Shown here: in pieces, positions 1-9,254 of the stretch | How positions within the stretch are numbered: the stretch's first letter is position 1 | How the letters are laid out: every line of letters begins with the position of its first letter | NCBI RefSeq assembly: GCF_035975855.1 | Contig: NZ_CP109055.1 | Span: 5,022,001 to 5,086,000 of the forward strand | Direction of reading: 5' to 3' | DNA: 64,000 nucleotides | Source of the DNA: Streptomyces sp. NBC_01304 | GTDB taxonomy: Bacteria; Actinomycetota; Actinomycetes; Streptomycetales; Streptomycetaceae | Translations under genes and position numbers: made by a program | Notes under the pieces: generated by a model | Told to the model about the DNA's origin: nothing | What the model saw: the letters and a program-made list of their open reading frames with translations, nothing else | Databases searched by the model: none

Positions 1-858
1 GACGCGGTCCTGCTGCCGCGCGGCAAGGAAGGCACGGCGGGCACGGCGGGCACGGCGAGCAAGGCGGGCGAGGACGGCACCGCCGACGTCCTCTCGGTCG
101 ACGCCGCCCACACCCACATCGAGTCCCGGCGGGCCCGCAGCGGCAAGACCGTCTGGCGCACCCCGTTCCCCGCGGGCACCCAGTGCGCGCCGTACGTCGC
201 CGGGACGCACGCCTACGCCGTCTGCGCCCCGCTCGCCGAGGTGCAGGGCACCGAGGTGCTGCACCCCGTCGTGCACACCATCGACGCCAAGACCGGAAAG
301 CTCGGCAAGGGCGTCCGGTTCGACGGGCGGATGAAGCCCGTCGGCGCGGCGCAGGGCAGGCTCGTCCTCGTACAACAGCGGTGGAAGGACGCCGCGTTCG
401 ACCACTACGACAAGGTCGCGCTCCTCGATCCGCGGACCGGCAAGGTCACCGCGCACCCGCTGCGGACGTCGGCCGCCTCGACGCCGGGGCTGCGGGCGGG
501 CGGGGCGCCGGTCGTGGCGGACGGGACGCTGTACTTCACCGGGCCCGGCGGCCGGGTCAACGCGGTCGACCCGGCCAGCGGCAAGGAGAAGTGGTCACGG
601 CAGACCGGCGCGGAGTGGCTGTCGGCGCCCACCCTCGCCGACGGCGTCCTGTACTTCGCCTCGGCGAGCGGCCGCGTCGTCGCCCTGGAGGCGCCGGGCG
701 GCAAGCCGCTGTGGACCACCGACACGCGGGTGGACGGGCTCGGCGGCGACGCCGGCGTCAGCGCGCGGGTGACGGTGGCCGGCCGCGCCGTGATCGTGAG
801 CGCGGACGGGAACACCTTGTTCGGCTTCGACGCGGGCAAGCCGCCCAAGCCCGAGTGA
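1..858 (+). CDS. PQQ-like beta-propeller repeat protein, C-terminal part (5' end outside window)
   Basis: The reading frame is open from the first base and ends at TGA 856-858, so only the last 285 residues are present. Repeated blade-like units are visible (DPRTGKV, DPASGKEKW, LEAPGGKPLW, each followed by short beta strands), which is the PQQ-like/WD-type propeller pattern. The C-terminus (LFGFDAGKPPKPE) closely matches that of the kinase-propeller fusion ending at 3569 (LFSFDGAKPPKL), so the two are probably tandem paralogues and the missing N-terminus may be a Ser/Thr kinase domain. The substrate or ligand of the propeller is unknown. Identity as a propeller is fairly sure; an N-terminal kinase is inference. 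Confidence 0.75.
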   Translation, partial: DAVLLPRGKEGTAGTAGTASKAGEDGTADVLSVDAAHTHIESRRARSGKTVWRTPFPAGTQCAPYVAGTHAYAVCAPLAEVQGTEVLHPVVHTIDAKTGKLGKGVRFDGRMKPVGAAQGRLVLVQQRWKDAAFDHYDKVALLDPRTGKVTAHPLRTSAASTPGLRAGGAPVVADGTLYFTGPGGRVNAVDPASGKEKWSRQTGAEWLSAPTLADGVLYFASASGRVVALEAPGGKPLWTTDTRVDGLGGDAGVSARVTVAGRAVIVSADGNTLFGFDAGKPPKPE

Positions 859-920
859 GACGCGGGCGGCCCGCCGAAGTCCGAATGTTCCGCATTGTGC
901 GGTGCCGGTCGACCTGACGG

Positions 921-1214
921 TCAGCAGCGCGGCGCCACGTACCCGTCGCTGCCCGTGCGGACGTACGTGTCGGAGATGTAGCGCCCGGAACCTATCCGGT
1001 CCCAGATGTTCGACGTACCGGTCGGTCCGGTGACCGTCGTGCCGGGCCGCTGGCAGTAGATCGTGACCATGGTGCCGCCCCGGACCCGGCCGACGACGGA
1101 GTACGAAGTCCCCGGGCCCGAGCGGACGTTGACGTCGGCGCACACCGCGTAGGTGCGTGCGGTCGTGGCCTCCACGGCCTCGGTGGGCTCTGGTGCGGTC
1201 AGGTTCTCGCTCAT
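921..1214 (-). CDS. small SH3-like domain protein
   Basis: This 97-aa protein has an acidic/Thr-rich N-terminus followed by a bacterial SH3-like stretch containing VNVRSGPGTSYSVVGRVRGG, the signature of SH3_3 domains that often bind cell-wall peptides. No clear signal peptide is seen. An upstream in-frame start (1247) exists, but ATG 1214 is preferred because GGGGGAGAG lies just before it. It sits on the opposite strand between two propeller proteins and is divergent from the kinase gene. Two Cys lie in the domain (ADVNV side and YCQRPG) and one ends the protein. Role unknown. Confidence 0.75.
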   Translation of the reverse strand: MSENLTAPEPTEAVEATTARTYAVCADVNVRSGPGTSYSVVGRVRGGTMVTIYCQRPGTTVTGPTGTSNIWDRIGSGRYISDTYVRTGSDGYVAPRC

Positions 1215-1343
1215 GGTGCTCTCCCCCGTGTTCGGCATCTTCCTCATCCGTTAGATGAGACCCCAGTGGCCCGCGGTTCCCGCGTGCGCAGCGGATACAT
1301 ACTCTGTACGCGTCAACTGTGGACACGGGGGAGGAGCAGGGCT

Positions 1344-3569
1344 GTGCCGCTGAGTGCGGAGGACCCCGCAGCGATAGGCGATTACGCCCTGGTCGACCGC
1401 CTCGGCTCGGGCGGCATGGGCGTCGTCTATCTGGCCCGGTCGTCCACGGGGCGGCAGGTCGCGCTCAAGGTGGTGCACCAGCAGTTCGCCGAGGACGAGG
1501 AGTTCCGGATCCGCTTCCGGCAGGAGGTCGCGGCGGCCCGCCGGGTCAGCGGGGCGTTCACCGCCGCCGTGGTCGACGCCGACCCCGATGCGGTGCGGCC
1601 CTGGATGGCGACCGCGTTCATCGAGGGGCGGACCCTCGCCGAGCGGGTACGGGCCCAAGGGGCCGTACGCGGACGGGAGTTGCGGCAGCTCGCGGTCGGG
1701 CTCGCCGAGGCGCTGCGGGACATCCACCGGGCCGGCGTCGTGCACCGGGACCTCAAGCCGGCCAACATCGTGCTGTCCGGCGAGGGCCCGCGCGTCATCG
1801 ACTTCGGGATCTCGCGGGCCGCCGACAACCAGACGCTGACCATGACCGGCCGCGTGATGGGCACGCCGCCCTTCATGTCGCCGGAGCAGCTGCAGTCGCC
1901 GCGGGACGTCGGGCCGGCTTCGGACGTCTTCTCGCTGGCGGCGGTGCTGGTGTTCGCGGCGGCGGGGCGCGGGCCCTTCGACGCGGACAGCCCCTATCTG
2001 ACCGCGTACCAAGTGGTGCACGAGGCGCCCTCCCTCGACGGGGTTCCGGCGGGGCTGCGGGCGGCGGTCGAACCCTGTCTGGCCAAGGAGCCGGAGCGGC
2101 GGACCGAACTGGGCGCGCTGCTCGGCCTGTTGCGGCAGCTGTCGGACGACGACGTTCCGGGCGAGGTGCGGCGCACCGAGGCGGCGTACATCGAAACGGT
2201 CCTGGACGGGCGGGGGACGGTCCTCGACGGACAACAGACAGAGAGCGCGACGCCGCCCGCGGGAGAGCGGAAGCGGCCACGCGCGCGTACCGCCCTGGTC
2301 GCCACGCTCGCCACCCTCGCGCTCGTGGCCGTCACGGGCGGCGTGGTGGTGGCCCTGCGGGCGCAGGACGGCGGCGGTACGCCCCCCGACCAGGGCGGCA
2401 GCGGCGCATCCGAGGTCCGGACGACGCTCGCCGGCGGCGCTCCCGTGGGCTGGCAGCCCTGGCGGGTGCGGCCCTTGGGGGACCTGGACAGCGGCGGCGA
2501 CCTCTTCTGCAGGGTGCACCGGGACTCCATGTACTGCAGCGGCGACACCGACCGCCCCGTGCGGCGGATCCGGCTCTCTGACGGCAAGACGGTGTGGCCG
2601 GACGAGAAGGCGGACTTCAACATCTCGGCTCCGTCGGAGGAGGTGCTCGGCGTCACGGACCGCACGGTGACGGTCGTGCGGACCAAGTACGCGGAGGGCG
2701 CCGCCGAGTCGACGCACCGCGTCGTCGGCCTGGACCCCAGGACCGGCAAGCAGCGCTGGACCACCCCGGAGACCGACGTCAGCGGCACGGCCGATGCGCA
2801 GGCGGGCGGCATCGCGCTGCTCGCACCGACCGAGAGCGGGCCCGGGCTCCGGGCCCTCGACGCGGACTCCGGGGACGAGCTCTGGACGTTCCGCCCGCCC
2901 TCGTCCCTCCAGCGGGACCTCGGCAAGAAGGAGGCGGACTGTCTGCCCTACGGCGCCGGCGCCCGGCTCTACGCGTTGTGCGCCCCGGTGGGTTCGCCCG
3001 AGGGCCCGTCGAGGGTGTACGCGCTGGACGACAAGGGCGGCACGCTCTGGACGTACGACAGCCCCAACTACCTCGACCTGCTGGTCGCCGACGGCGATTC
3101 GCCGGTGTTCTTCACCGGCTCCGAGACCGCGAGCGGTGCGGACGAGTACTCCTCCGTCGTGCGGCTCGACGCCCGCACGGGCAAGGCGGTGGAGTTCACC
3201 GTACGACAGCCCAGCAACAGCTCGGTCTCGGCGACGGGCGGCGCCCTGTACTTCGCCCGGCCGGACGGGCGGTTGAGCGCCTACTCGCTGGCCACCGGTG
3301 AGCGCCAGTGGTCCCGCCTGGTCAACCACGACGGCCTCTCGGCACCCGTCGCGAGCGGCGATCTGCTCCTCGGCGCGACCCCGATCGGACAGGTCGTCGC
3401 GATGGACCGGCGCACCGGCAAGGAGCTGTGGGTGACGAAGCGGCACGCGGAGGACGGCGGGGACGGCTCCCGGGAGCCGCGCGTGCACGTGGTCGGCCGC
3501 ATCCTCTTCGTGGAGGGCGGCGGGCCCACCCTGTTCTCGTTCGACGGGGCGAAGCCGCCCAAGCTGTAG
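1344..3569 (+). CDS. eukaryotic-type Ser/Thr protein kinase with extracellular PQQ-like propeller
   Basis: The 741-aa product starts at GTG 1344, preceded by GGGGGAGGAG. Residues about 15-270 form a Hanks-type kinase: Gly-rich loop GSGGMGVVY, VAIK-equivalent ALKVV, catalytic HRDLKPAN near residue 133, DFG near 152 and SPE in the activation segment. A single transmembrane helix follows at about 315-338, then a 400-residue PQQ-like propeller with recurrent DxRTGK and W blade ends. This is the PknD/AfsK-like architecture, in which an extracytoplasmic sensor propeller controls a cytoplasmic kinase. Its ligand and phosphorylation targets cannot be read from the sequence. It shares its C-terminal motif with the truncated gene at the window start. 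Confidence 0.9.
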   Translation: MPLSAEDPAAIGDYALVDRLGSGGMGVVYLARSSTGRQVALKVVHQQFAEDEEFRIRFRQEVAAARRVSGAFTAAVVDADPDAVRPWMATAFIEGRTLAERVRAQGAVRGRELRQLAVGLAEALRDIHRAGVVHRDLKPANIVLSGEGPRVIDFGISRAADNQTLTMTGRVMGTPPFMSPEQLQSPRDVGPASDVFSLAAVLVFAAAGRGPFDADSPYLTAYQVVHEAPSLDGVPAGLRAAVEPCLAKEPERRTELGALLGLLRQLSDDDVPGEVRRTEAAYIETVLDGRGTVLDGQQTESATPPAGERKRPRARTALVATLATLALVAVTGGVVVALRAQDGGGTPPDQGGSGASEVRTTLAGGAPVGWQPWRVRPLGDLDSGGDLFCRVHRDSMYCSGDTDRPVRRIRLSDGKTVWPDEKADFNISAPSEEVLGVTDRTVTVVRTKYAEGAAESTHRVVGLDPRTGKQRWTTPETDVSGTADAQAGGIALLAPTESGPGLRALDADSGDELWTFRPPSSLQRDLGKKEADCLPYGAGARLYALCAPVGSPEGPSRVYALDDKGGTLWTYDSPNYLDLLVADGDSPVFFTGSETASGADEYSSVVRLDARTGKAVEFTVRQPSNSSVSATGGALYFARPDGRLSAYSLATGERQWSRLVNHDGLSAPVASGDLLLGATPIGQVVAMDRRTGKELWVTKRHAEDGGDGSREPRVHVVGRILFVEGGGPTLFSFDGAKPPKL

Positions 3570-3582
3570 CAGGCCCGCATAC

Positions 3583-3627
3583 GTGAAAGCGGCCCGCCCC
3601 GGTGACTTCCGGGGCGGGCCGCTTCAC
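3583..3627. terminator. bidirectional terminator between kinase gene and ilvD
   Basis: GTGAAAGCGGCCCGCCCC and its near-perfect complement GGGGCGGGCCGCTTCAC form an 18-bp GC-rich stem around a short loop, placed between the convergent kinase gene (stop 3569) and ilvD (stop 3677). Confidence 0.8.
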
Positions 3628-3676
3628 GTACAACGTACGTACGGAGTTGAGGACTCGGCTGTACGAAGGCGAGGCC

Positions 3677-5527
3677 TCAGCCCAGCTTCGACACGTCCCG
3701 CACCGCGCCCTTGTCGGCGCTGGTCGCCATGGCCGCGTACGCCTTGAGCGCCTGGGAGACCTTGCGCTCGCGGTTCTTCGGGGCGTACGCGCCGTTCAGC
3801 GCGGCCTCGCGGGTCGCCAAGTCCTCGGCGGAGACCAGGAGTTCGACGCTCCGGTTCGGGATGTCGATGCGGATGCGGTCGCCGTCCTCGACGAGCGCGA
3901 TCGTGCCGCCGGAGGCCGCCTCGGGCGAGGCGTGGCCGATGGACAGGCCCGAAGTGCCGCCGGAGAAGCGGCCGTCGGTGATCAGGGCGCAGGTCTTGCC
4001 GAGACCGCGGCCCTTGAGGAAGGAGGTCGGGTAGAGCATCTCCTGCATGCCGGGGCCGCCCTTGGGGCCCTCGTACCGGATGACCACCACGTCGCCGTGG
4101 GTGATCTCCTTCTTCAGGATCTTGTCGACGGCCTCTTCCTGCGATTCGCAGACGACGGCCGGGCCCTCGAAGGTCCAGATCGACTCGTCGACGCCGGCGG
4201 TCTTCACCACGCAGCCGTCGACGGCGAGGTTGCCCTTGAGGACGGCGAGGCCGCCGTCCTTCGAGTACGCGTGCTCGGTGGAGCGGATGCAGCCGCCCTC
4301 GGCGTCCGTGTCGAGGGTGTCCCAGCGCTCGGACTGCGAGAAGGCGGTGGCGGAGCGGACGCAGCCGGGGGCCGCGTGCCACAGCTCGACGGCCTCGGCG
4401 GACGGCGAACCGCCGCGCACGTCCCAGGTCTTGAGCCAATCAGCGAGGGACGCGGAGTGCACGCTGTGCACGCCTTCGTTCAGGAGGCCGCCGCGGTAGA
4501 GCTCGCCGAGGATGGCGGGGATGCCGCCTGCCCGGTGCACGTCCTCCATGTAGTACGTGCGGTCCTTGGCCACGTTCGGAGCGACCTTGGCCAGGCACGG
4601 GACGCGGCGCGAGATGGCGTCCATGTCCGCGAGGCCGAAGTCCAGCTCGGCCTCCTGGGCGGCGGCGAGCAGGTGCAGGATCGTGTTGGTCGAGCCGCCC
4701 ATCGCGATGTCGAGCGCCATGGCGTTCTCGAAGGCGTCGAAGGTGGCGACGTTGCGCGGCAGGACCGTCTCGTCGCCCTGCTCGTAGTAGCGCTTGGTGA
4801 TGTCGACGACCGTGCGCCCGGCGTTCTCGTACAGCGCCTTGCGGGCGGTGTGCGTGGCGAGCACCGAGCCGTTGCCGGGGAGGGAGAGGCCGATGGCCTC
4901 GGTCAGGCAGTTCATCGAGTTGGCGGTGAACATGCCGGAACACGAGCCGCAGGTCGGGCAGGCGTTCTCCTCGATACGCAGCATGTCCGCGTCGGAGACG
5001 TTGTCGTTCACCGCCTCCGACATCGCGTCGACCAGGTCGAGCGTGCGGACCGTGCCGTCGACGAGGGTCGCGCGGCCGGACTCCATCGGGCCGCCGGAGA
5101 CGAAGACCGTCGGGATGTTGAGGCGCAGGGCGGCGTTCAGCATGCCGGGCGTGATCTTGTCGCAGTTGGAGATGCAGATCAGGGCGTCCGCGCAGTGCGC
5201 CTCGACCATGTACTCCACGCTGTCCGCGATCAGGTCGCGGGAGGGGAGGCTATAGAGCATCCCCCCATGCCCCATCGCGATGCCGTCGTCGACCGCGATG
5301 GTGTTGAACTCGCGGGGCACCGCGCCCGCCGCCTTGATCGCCTCGGAGACGATCCGGCCGACCGGCTGGAGGTGGGTGTGGCCCGGCACGAACTCGGTGA
5401 AGGAGTTGGCCACGGCGATGATCGGCTTGCCGATGTCCTCGCTCGCTACGCCCGACGCCCGCATCAGGGCGCGGGCGCCCGCCATGTTCCGGCCGTGGGT
5501 GACAGTGCGGGACCTCAGCTCGGGCAT
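3677..5527 (-). CDS. ilvD: dihydroxy-acid dehydratase
   Basis: This 616-aa protein is the full length of the IlvD family. It dehydrates 2,3-dihydroxy-3-methylbutyrate and -valerate to 2-oxo acids in valine and isoleucine synthesis. Fe-S cluster cysteines are visible in CISNCDK (about residue 120) and [11 protein letters not shown] (about 193-203), with further family blocks GSTNTILHL and the C-terminal [18 protein letters not shown] 5527 ([12 protein letters not shown]) is chosen over an in-frame ATG 42 nt upstream because GGAGCGAG lies just before it. No other ilv/leu gene is adjacent. The leader holds three copies of TTCAA(A/T)GACA (separate entry). Confidence 0.97.
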   Translation of the reverse strand: MPELRSRTVTHGRNMAGARALMRASGVASEDIGKPIIAVANSFTEFVPGHTHLQPVGRIVSEAIKAAGAVPREFNTIAVDDGIAMGHGGMLYSLPSRDLIADSVEYMVEAHCADALICISNCDKITPGMLNAALRLNIPTVFVSGGPMESGRATLVDGTVRTLDLVDAMSEAVNDNVSDADMLRIEENACPTCGSCSGMFTANSMNCLTEAIGLSLPGNGSVLATHTARKALYENAGRTVVDITKRYYEQGDETVLPRNVATFDAFENAMALDIAMGGSTNTILHLLAAAQEAELDFGLADMDAISRRVPCLAKVAPNVAKDRTYYMEDVHRAGGIPAILGELYRGGLLNEGVHSVHSASLADWLKTWDVRGGSPSAEAVELWHAAPGCVRSATAFSQSERWDTLDTDAEGGCIRSTEHAYSKDGGLAVLKGNLAVDGCVVKTAGVDESIWTFEGPAVVCESQEEAVDKILKKEITHGDVVVIRYEGPKGGPGMQEMLYPTSFLKGRGLGKTCALITDGRFSGGTSGLSIGHASPEAASGGTIALVEDGDRIRIDIPNRSVELLVSAEDLATREAALNGAYAPKNRERKVSQALKAYAAMATSADKGAVRDVSKLG

Positions 5528-5540
5528 CGCCGCTCGCTCC

Positions 5541-5574
5541 TTCAATGACACTTCAAAGACAGGCTTCAAAGACA
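5541..5574 (-). promoter_or_regulatory. three direct repeats in the ilvD leader
   Basis: TTCAATGACA (5541-5550), TTCAAAGACA (5552-5561) and TTCAAAGACA (5565-5574) occur head-to-tail immediately upstream of the ilvD start. Starts are 11 and 13 nt apart. They could be a regulator site or part of a leader structure; the regulator is unknown. Confidence 0.4.
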
Positions 5575-5611
5575 GATGTGACTGCTGTCGAGCGTACGCC
5601 GGTGATCCAAG

Positions 5612-5632
5612 ATCCGGACAAGCGTTCCGGAT
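5612..5632. promoter_or_regulatory. inverted repeat between TetR gene and ilvD
   Basis: ATCCGGA-N7-TCCGGAT lies in the 120-bp gap between the TetR gene stop (5648) and the ilvD start (5527). It could be the terminator of the TetR operon or a TetR-type operator in front of ilvD. No T-tract follows on the minus strand. Confidence 0.4.
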
Positions 5633-5647
5633 TCTGGGATGCGCTGC

Positions 5648-6277
5648 TCACTCCTCGGTCAGATACCGCTGCAGCGTGGGCGCGACGAACTTGATGATCT
5701 CTTCGGGGTCCGCAGAAGCCATCGGCTCGACCTTGATCACGTACCGCGCGAAGGCGATCCCGATCATGTGGGACGCGGCCAGCTCGGCACGGAACTTCGG
5801 ATCCGGTACGTCCAGATCCCCGCCGACCCGCTCGATCAGCCGCTTCAGCACGAAGCTCCGCAGCACCTTCGCCGCGGCCTCGTGGGTCACCGCCGAGCGG
5901 ATCACCGCGAGCAGCGGGGTGCGGGTCGCCGGGTTCTCCCAGACGGCGAAGAAGAACCGGGCCAGGCGCTCGCCGGCGCCGTCGAGCCCCTCCTCCACCG
6001 CGTCGATCACGCCCACCGCGGGCTCGAAGGTGACCTCGATGGCCGCGGCGAAGACGTCGTCCTTGGTGCCGAAGTAGTGGTGCACCAGGGCCGAGTCCAC
6101 CCCGGCCGCCTTGGCGATGCCGCGCATCGACGTCTTGTCGTAGCCCCGCTCGGCGAACTGGTCCCGGGCCGCCTGCAGAATGCGGTCCCGGGTCGCGGGG
6201 CCCTGCTCCGACTCCGTACGAGAAGGACGTCCGCGGCGCCGCGGCGCCTGCGGGACCTGAGGGGCCTGCTCACTCAC
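5648..6277 (-). CDS. TetR-family transcriptional regulator
   Basis: The 209-aa product has a basic, Pro-rich N-terminal extension, then a TetR HTH at about residues 28-75 ([43 protein letters not shown] pattern) and a helical ligand-binding domain. It begins with GTG 6277, overlapping the stop of the upstream isomerase-like gene by four bases (GTGA), so the two are co-transcribed. ilvD lies downstream on the same strand. Effector and targets are unknown; autoregulation or control of ilvD through the inverted repeat at 5612-5632 is possible. Confidence 0.9.
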   Translation of the reverse strand: MSEQAPQVPQAPRRRGRPSRTESEQGPATRDRILQAARDQFAERGYDKTSMRGIAKAAGVDSALVHHYFGTKDDVFAAAIEVTFEPAVGVIDAVEEGLDGAGERLARFFFAVWENPATRTPLLAVIRSAVTHEAAAKVLRSFVLKRLIERVGGDLDVPDPKFRAELAASHMIGIAFARYVIKVEPMASADPEEIIKFVAPTLQRYLTEE

Positions 6278-7098
6278 GCCTTGTCCACCCGGAGCGCGGA
6301 CGCGAGGTGCAGCCGGGTGAAGGCCAGCGCCTCGGCCAGGTCGGCCTCACGTTCGGCGCTGGACATCGCCCGCCGCGTATTGACCTCGATGACGACGTGC
6401 CCGTCGAAGCCGCTCAGCGCCAGACGCTCCAGCAACTCCGCGCAGGGCTGGGTGCCGCGGCCGGGGACCAGGTGCTCGTCCTTGGCGGAGCCGTTGCCGT
6501 CGGCGAGGTGGATGTGGGCGAGGCGGTCGCCCATTCGGTCGATCATCTCCATCGCCTCGGTGCGGGCGGTCGCGGTGTGCGAGAGGTCGACGGTGAAGTG
6601 CCGGTAGTCGTCCTTGGTCACGTCCCACTCGGGGGCGTACGCGAGCATTTCCCGGTCGCGGTAGCGCCACGGGTACATGTTCTCCACGGCGAACCGCACA
6701 TCGGTCTCGTCCGCCATCCGCCACAGCCCGCTGACGAAGTCGCGTGCGTACTGCCGCTGCCAGCGGAACGGCGGGTGGACGACGACGGTCGAGGCGCCCA
6801 GCTTCTCGGCGGCGGCCTGGGCCCGCTGCAGCTTGACCCACGGGTCCGTGGACCACACCCGCTGGGTGATCAGCAGACATGGGGCGTGCACGGCCAGGAT
6901 CGGGATCTGGTGGTAGTCGCTCAGCCTGCGCAGTGCCTCGATGTCCTGGCTGACCGGGTCGGTCCACACCATGACCTCGACGCCGTCGTAGCCGAGGCGC
7001 GCGGCGATCTCGAAGGCCGTCGCGGTCGACTCCGGATAGACCGAGGCCGTCGACAGGGCGACCTTCGCATCCGGGATGCGCACCACTGGTTCTGCCAC
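6274..7098 (-). CDS. sugar phosphate isomerase/epimerase-like (AP endonuclease 2-type TIM barrel) protein
   Basis: The 274-aa protein has the xylose-isomerase-like TIM barrel: [13 protein letters not shown] near the N-terminus, VVVHPPF, a metal-ligand-type [27 protein letters not shown] and a late VIEVN strand. These carry the Glu/His/Asp metal-ligand pattern of the family. GTG 7098 (VAEPVVRIP) is taken as the start; the frame stays open to 7146, so it is uncertain by up to 16 codons. It is translationally coupled to the downstream TetR gene. The substrate is unknown, so the specific isomerase reaction is not assigned. Confidence 0.8.
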   Translation of the reverse strand: MAEPVVRIPDAKVALSTASVYPESTATAFEIAARLGYDGVEVMVWTDPVSQDIEALRRLSDYHQIPILAVHAPCLLITQRVWSTDPWVKLQRAQAAAEKLGASTVVVHPPFRWQRQYARDFVSGLWRMADETDVRFAVENMYPWRYRDREMLAYAPEWDVTKDDYRHFTVDLSHTATARTEAMEMIDRMGDRLAHIHLADGNGSAKDEHLVPGRGTQPCAELLERLALSGFDGHVVIEVNTRRAMSSAEREADLAEALAFTRLHLASALRVDKA

Positions 7099-7142
7099 GA
7101 GGGACAGCGTACGGGGAGCGCGGGGGTGGTCGGCAGGTGGTC

Positions 7143-8120
7143 TCAAGCCGGTCGGTCACCACCGTCCGGTGTGCGCAGCTCATGGCTCTGGCTCTCCGAC
7201 ATGTGGTCGAGCCGGCGCAGGATCACGCCTTCGCGCAGCGCCCAGGGACAGACCTCCAGCGCCTCGATCCCGAACAGATCCATCGCGCCCTCGGCCACAA
7301 GCGCCCCCGCGAGCAGCTGTCCGGCCCGCCCCTCGGAGACCCCGGGCAGCTCGGACCGCTCGGCCTCGGTCATCGAGGCAAGCCGCGGCACCCAGTCCTC
7401 CAGCGACTTTCGCTTCAGTTCCCGCTGTACGTAGAGACCCTCGGTCGACCGCGCGGCGCCGGCGAGACGGGCGAGCTGCTTGAACGTCTTGGACGTCGCG
7501 ACCACGTGGTCCGGATTGCCGAAGCGGCTGAACTCCCCGACCGTACGGGCGATCTGGGCCCGCGCGTGCCGGCGCAGCGCCTTGACGTCCTGCGGGTCGG
7601 GCGGATCACCGGGCAGCCAGGCGGCAGTCAGCCGCCCCGCGCCGAGCGGCAGCGAGACGGCCGCGTCGGGCTCCTCGTCGATCCCGTACGCGATCTCCAG
7701 CGACCCGCCCCCGATGTCGAGGACGAGCAGCTTGCCCGCGGACCAGCCGAACCAGCGGCGTACGGCCAGGAAGGTGAGCCGGGCCTCCTCCTCGCCGGAG
7801 AGCACCCTGAGGTCGACGCCCGTCTCGTCCCTGACGCGGGTCAGGACCTCGTCGGCATTGGTCGCCTCACGGACGGCGGAAGTCGCGAACGGCAGTACGT
7901 CCTCGCAGCCCTTGTCCTCCGCGGCCTCCAGGGCACTCTTGATCGTGGAGATCAGGAGGTCGACGCCTTCCGGGCCGATCGCCCCGCTGTCGTCGAGGAG
8001 TTGGGCGAGCCGCAGCTCCGCCTTGTGCGAGTGGGCGGGCAGCGGGCGCGCGCCGGGGTGGGCATCCACCACCAGCAGATGCACCGTGTTCGAACCCACA
8101 TCCAGGACACCGAGTCTCAT
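7143..8120 (-). CDS. Ppx/GppA-family phosphatase (exopolyphosphatase-like)
   Basis: This 325-aa protein starts at ATG 8120 ([19 protein letters not shown]), the phosphate-1 motif of the ASKHA fold. It continues with [11 protein letters not shown], the phosphate-2 motif [14 protein letters not shown] and adjacent conserved blocks. It is short like the actinobacterial Ppx1/Ppx2 proteins, lacking the HD domain of E. coli Ppx. Expected activity is hydrolysis of polyphosphate and/or pppGpp; the sequence does not distinguish these. The stop lies 44 bp upstream of the isomerase-like gene on the same strand, so a shared operon is possible. Confidence 0.9.
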   Translation of the reverse strand: MRLGVLDVGSNTVHLLVVDAHPGARPLPAHSHKAELRLAQLLDDSGAIGPEGVDLLISTIKSALEAAEDKGCEDVLPFATSAVREATNADEVLTRVRDETGVDLRVLSGEEEARLTFLAVRRWFGWSAGKLLVLDIGGGSLEIAYGIDEEPDAAVSLPLGAGRLTAAWLPGDPPDPQDVKALRRHARAQIARTVGEFSRFGNPDHVVATSKTFKQLARLAGAARSTEGLYVQRELKRKSLEDWVPRLASMTEAERSELPGVSEGRAGQLLAGALVAEGAMDLFGIEALEVCPWALREGVILRRLDHMSESQSHELRTPDGGDRPA

Positions 8121-8202
8121 GGGTAAAACGCTACTGCGCGTTCTACCTCCGACCGCCCATGTGCCGTCCACGTGACCCTTCCGTCGCCCTTACCCTTGCT
8201 TC

Positions 8203-9051
8203 GTGCCCAAGACGAAAAAGGCGAAGACCGACAAATCTTCCAAGGCCTCCAAGGCTTCCTCGGCTGCCAAGTCGGGCGCCAAGGCGCGCTCGAAGAAGGA
8301 GGCCCCCGACGAGAAGGGCGTGGACTTCGCCCGCGCCTGGGTCGAGTTCCCCGACCCGGCCGACGACGAGCAGGTCTTCCGCTGCGATCTGACCTGGCTG
8401 ACCTCGCGCTGGACCTGCATCTTCGGCAGCGGCTGCCAGGGCATCCAGGCGGGGCGCGCGGACGACGGCTGTTGCACGCTCGGTGCGCACTTCTCCGACG
8501 ATGACGACGAGAAGCGGGTCGCGGGGCATGTGGCCCGGCTCACGCCGGACATCTGGCAGCACCACGACGTGGGTTCGGCCTCGGGCTGGACCGAGGAGGA
8601 CGAGGACGGCGACCGGCAGACCCGCCGCTGGAAGGGCTCCTGCATCTTCCAGAACCGTCCCGGCTTCGAGGGCGGTGCGGGCTGTTCGCTGCACATCCTG
8701 GCGCTGCGCGAGGGGCGCGAGCCGCTGGAGACCAAGCCGGACGTCTGCTGGCAGCTGCCGGTCCGTCGTACGTACGAGTGGATCGACCGCCCCGATGACA
8801 CGCGTGTCCTGCAGGTCTCGATCGGCGAGTACGACCGGCGGGGCTGGGGTCCTGGCGGGCATGACCTCCACTGGTGGTGCACGTCGGCGACGTCCGCGCA
8901 CGGGGCGGGCGATCCGGTGTACGTGTCGTACCGACCCGAGCTGATCGAGCTGATGGGCAAGGAGGGCTACGACCGGCTGGTCGAGCTGTGCGAGGCCCGC
9001 CTGGCTTCGCAGTTGCCGCTGGTTGCTCCGCATCCGGCGGATCCCCGCTAG
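8203..9051 (+). CDS. conserved Cys-rich protein with Lys/Ala/Ser-rich N-terminal tail
   Basis: The 282-aa protein begins with a ~45-residue low-complexity basic tail ([19 protein letters not shown]), then a globular domain with many Cys: [36 protein letters not shown] and WWCTS. The spacing suggests metal or Fe-S binding, like YkgJ/DUF3109-type cysteine-cluster proteins, but I do not assign a function. The C-terminal [13 protein letters not shown] is helical. GTG 8203 has no Shine-Dalgarno, and a TACCCT -10-like hexamer ends 6 nt before it, so the mRNA may be leaderless. It is divergent from the Ppx/GppA gene. Confidence 0.75.
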   Translation: MPKTKKAKTDKSSKASKASSAAKSGAKARSKKEAPDEKGVDFARAWVEFPDPADDEQVFRCDLTWLTSRWTCIFGSGCQGIQAGRADDGCCTLGAHFSDDDDEKRVAGHVARLTPDIWQHHDVGSASGWTEEDEDGDRQTRRWKGSCIFQNRPGFEGGAGCSLHILALREGREPLETKPDVCWQLPVRRTYEWIDRPDDTRVLQVSIGEYDRRGWGPGGHDLHWWCTSATSAHGAGDPVYVSYRPELIELMGKEGYDRLVELCEARLASQLPLVAPHPADPR

Positions 9052-9084
9052 CCCTGAAGGCCGAGGTCACGGGGGTGCTGCCCC

Positions 9085-9254
9085 CGGGCCCCCGGATCTT
9101 TTGCCCCTCCCCGCCCCTTCCCGTGAGGCTGCCGCCGGCTTCAAAGACTGTCACTGATGTCCTCAAGCGCCGGACGGGCTGACTTTGTCAGCCCGTCCGG
9201 CGCTTGAGGACACAGCTCCGCAGGATTTCGGGAAGGGGCGGGGAGGGGAAGAAA
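9085..9254. repeat. head-to-head pair of the dispersed Streptomyces-type intergenic repeat
   Basis: One copy reads forward (TTTTGCCCCTCCCCGCCCCT ... TCCTCAAGCGCCGGACGGGC) and a second reads in reverse (GCGCTTGAGGACACAGCTCC ... GGGAAGGGGCGGGGAGGGGA). The same blocks recur at 12685-12830, inside the kinase gene at 18385-18528, and at 37076-37160, 45705-45777 and 47303-47375. Confidence 0.85.
9158..9212. terminator. 26-bp perfect hairpin between convergent genes
   Basis: TGTCCTCAAGCGCCGGACGG (start of arm 9158-9183) is exactly complementary to 9187-9212 with a 3-nt TTT loop. It is formed by the junction of the two opposed repeat copies, lies between convergent genes ending at 9051 and 9255, and should act as a bidirectional terminator. 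Confidence 0.75.

Noticed and set aside
1319..1327. Isolated DnaA-box-like TGTGGACAC before the kinase gene
   Set aside because: Single site with one mismatch; expected by chance in a window of this size.
1251..3488. 745-codon open frame antisense to the kinase gene
   Set aside because: Arg/Pro/Ala-rich translation without domains; a typical high-GC shadow of the true gene, which has intact kinase motifs.
3602..5548. 648-codon open frame antisense to ilvD
   Set aside because: Composition-driven shadow; ilvD is full length with all cluster cysteines.
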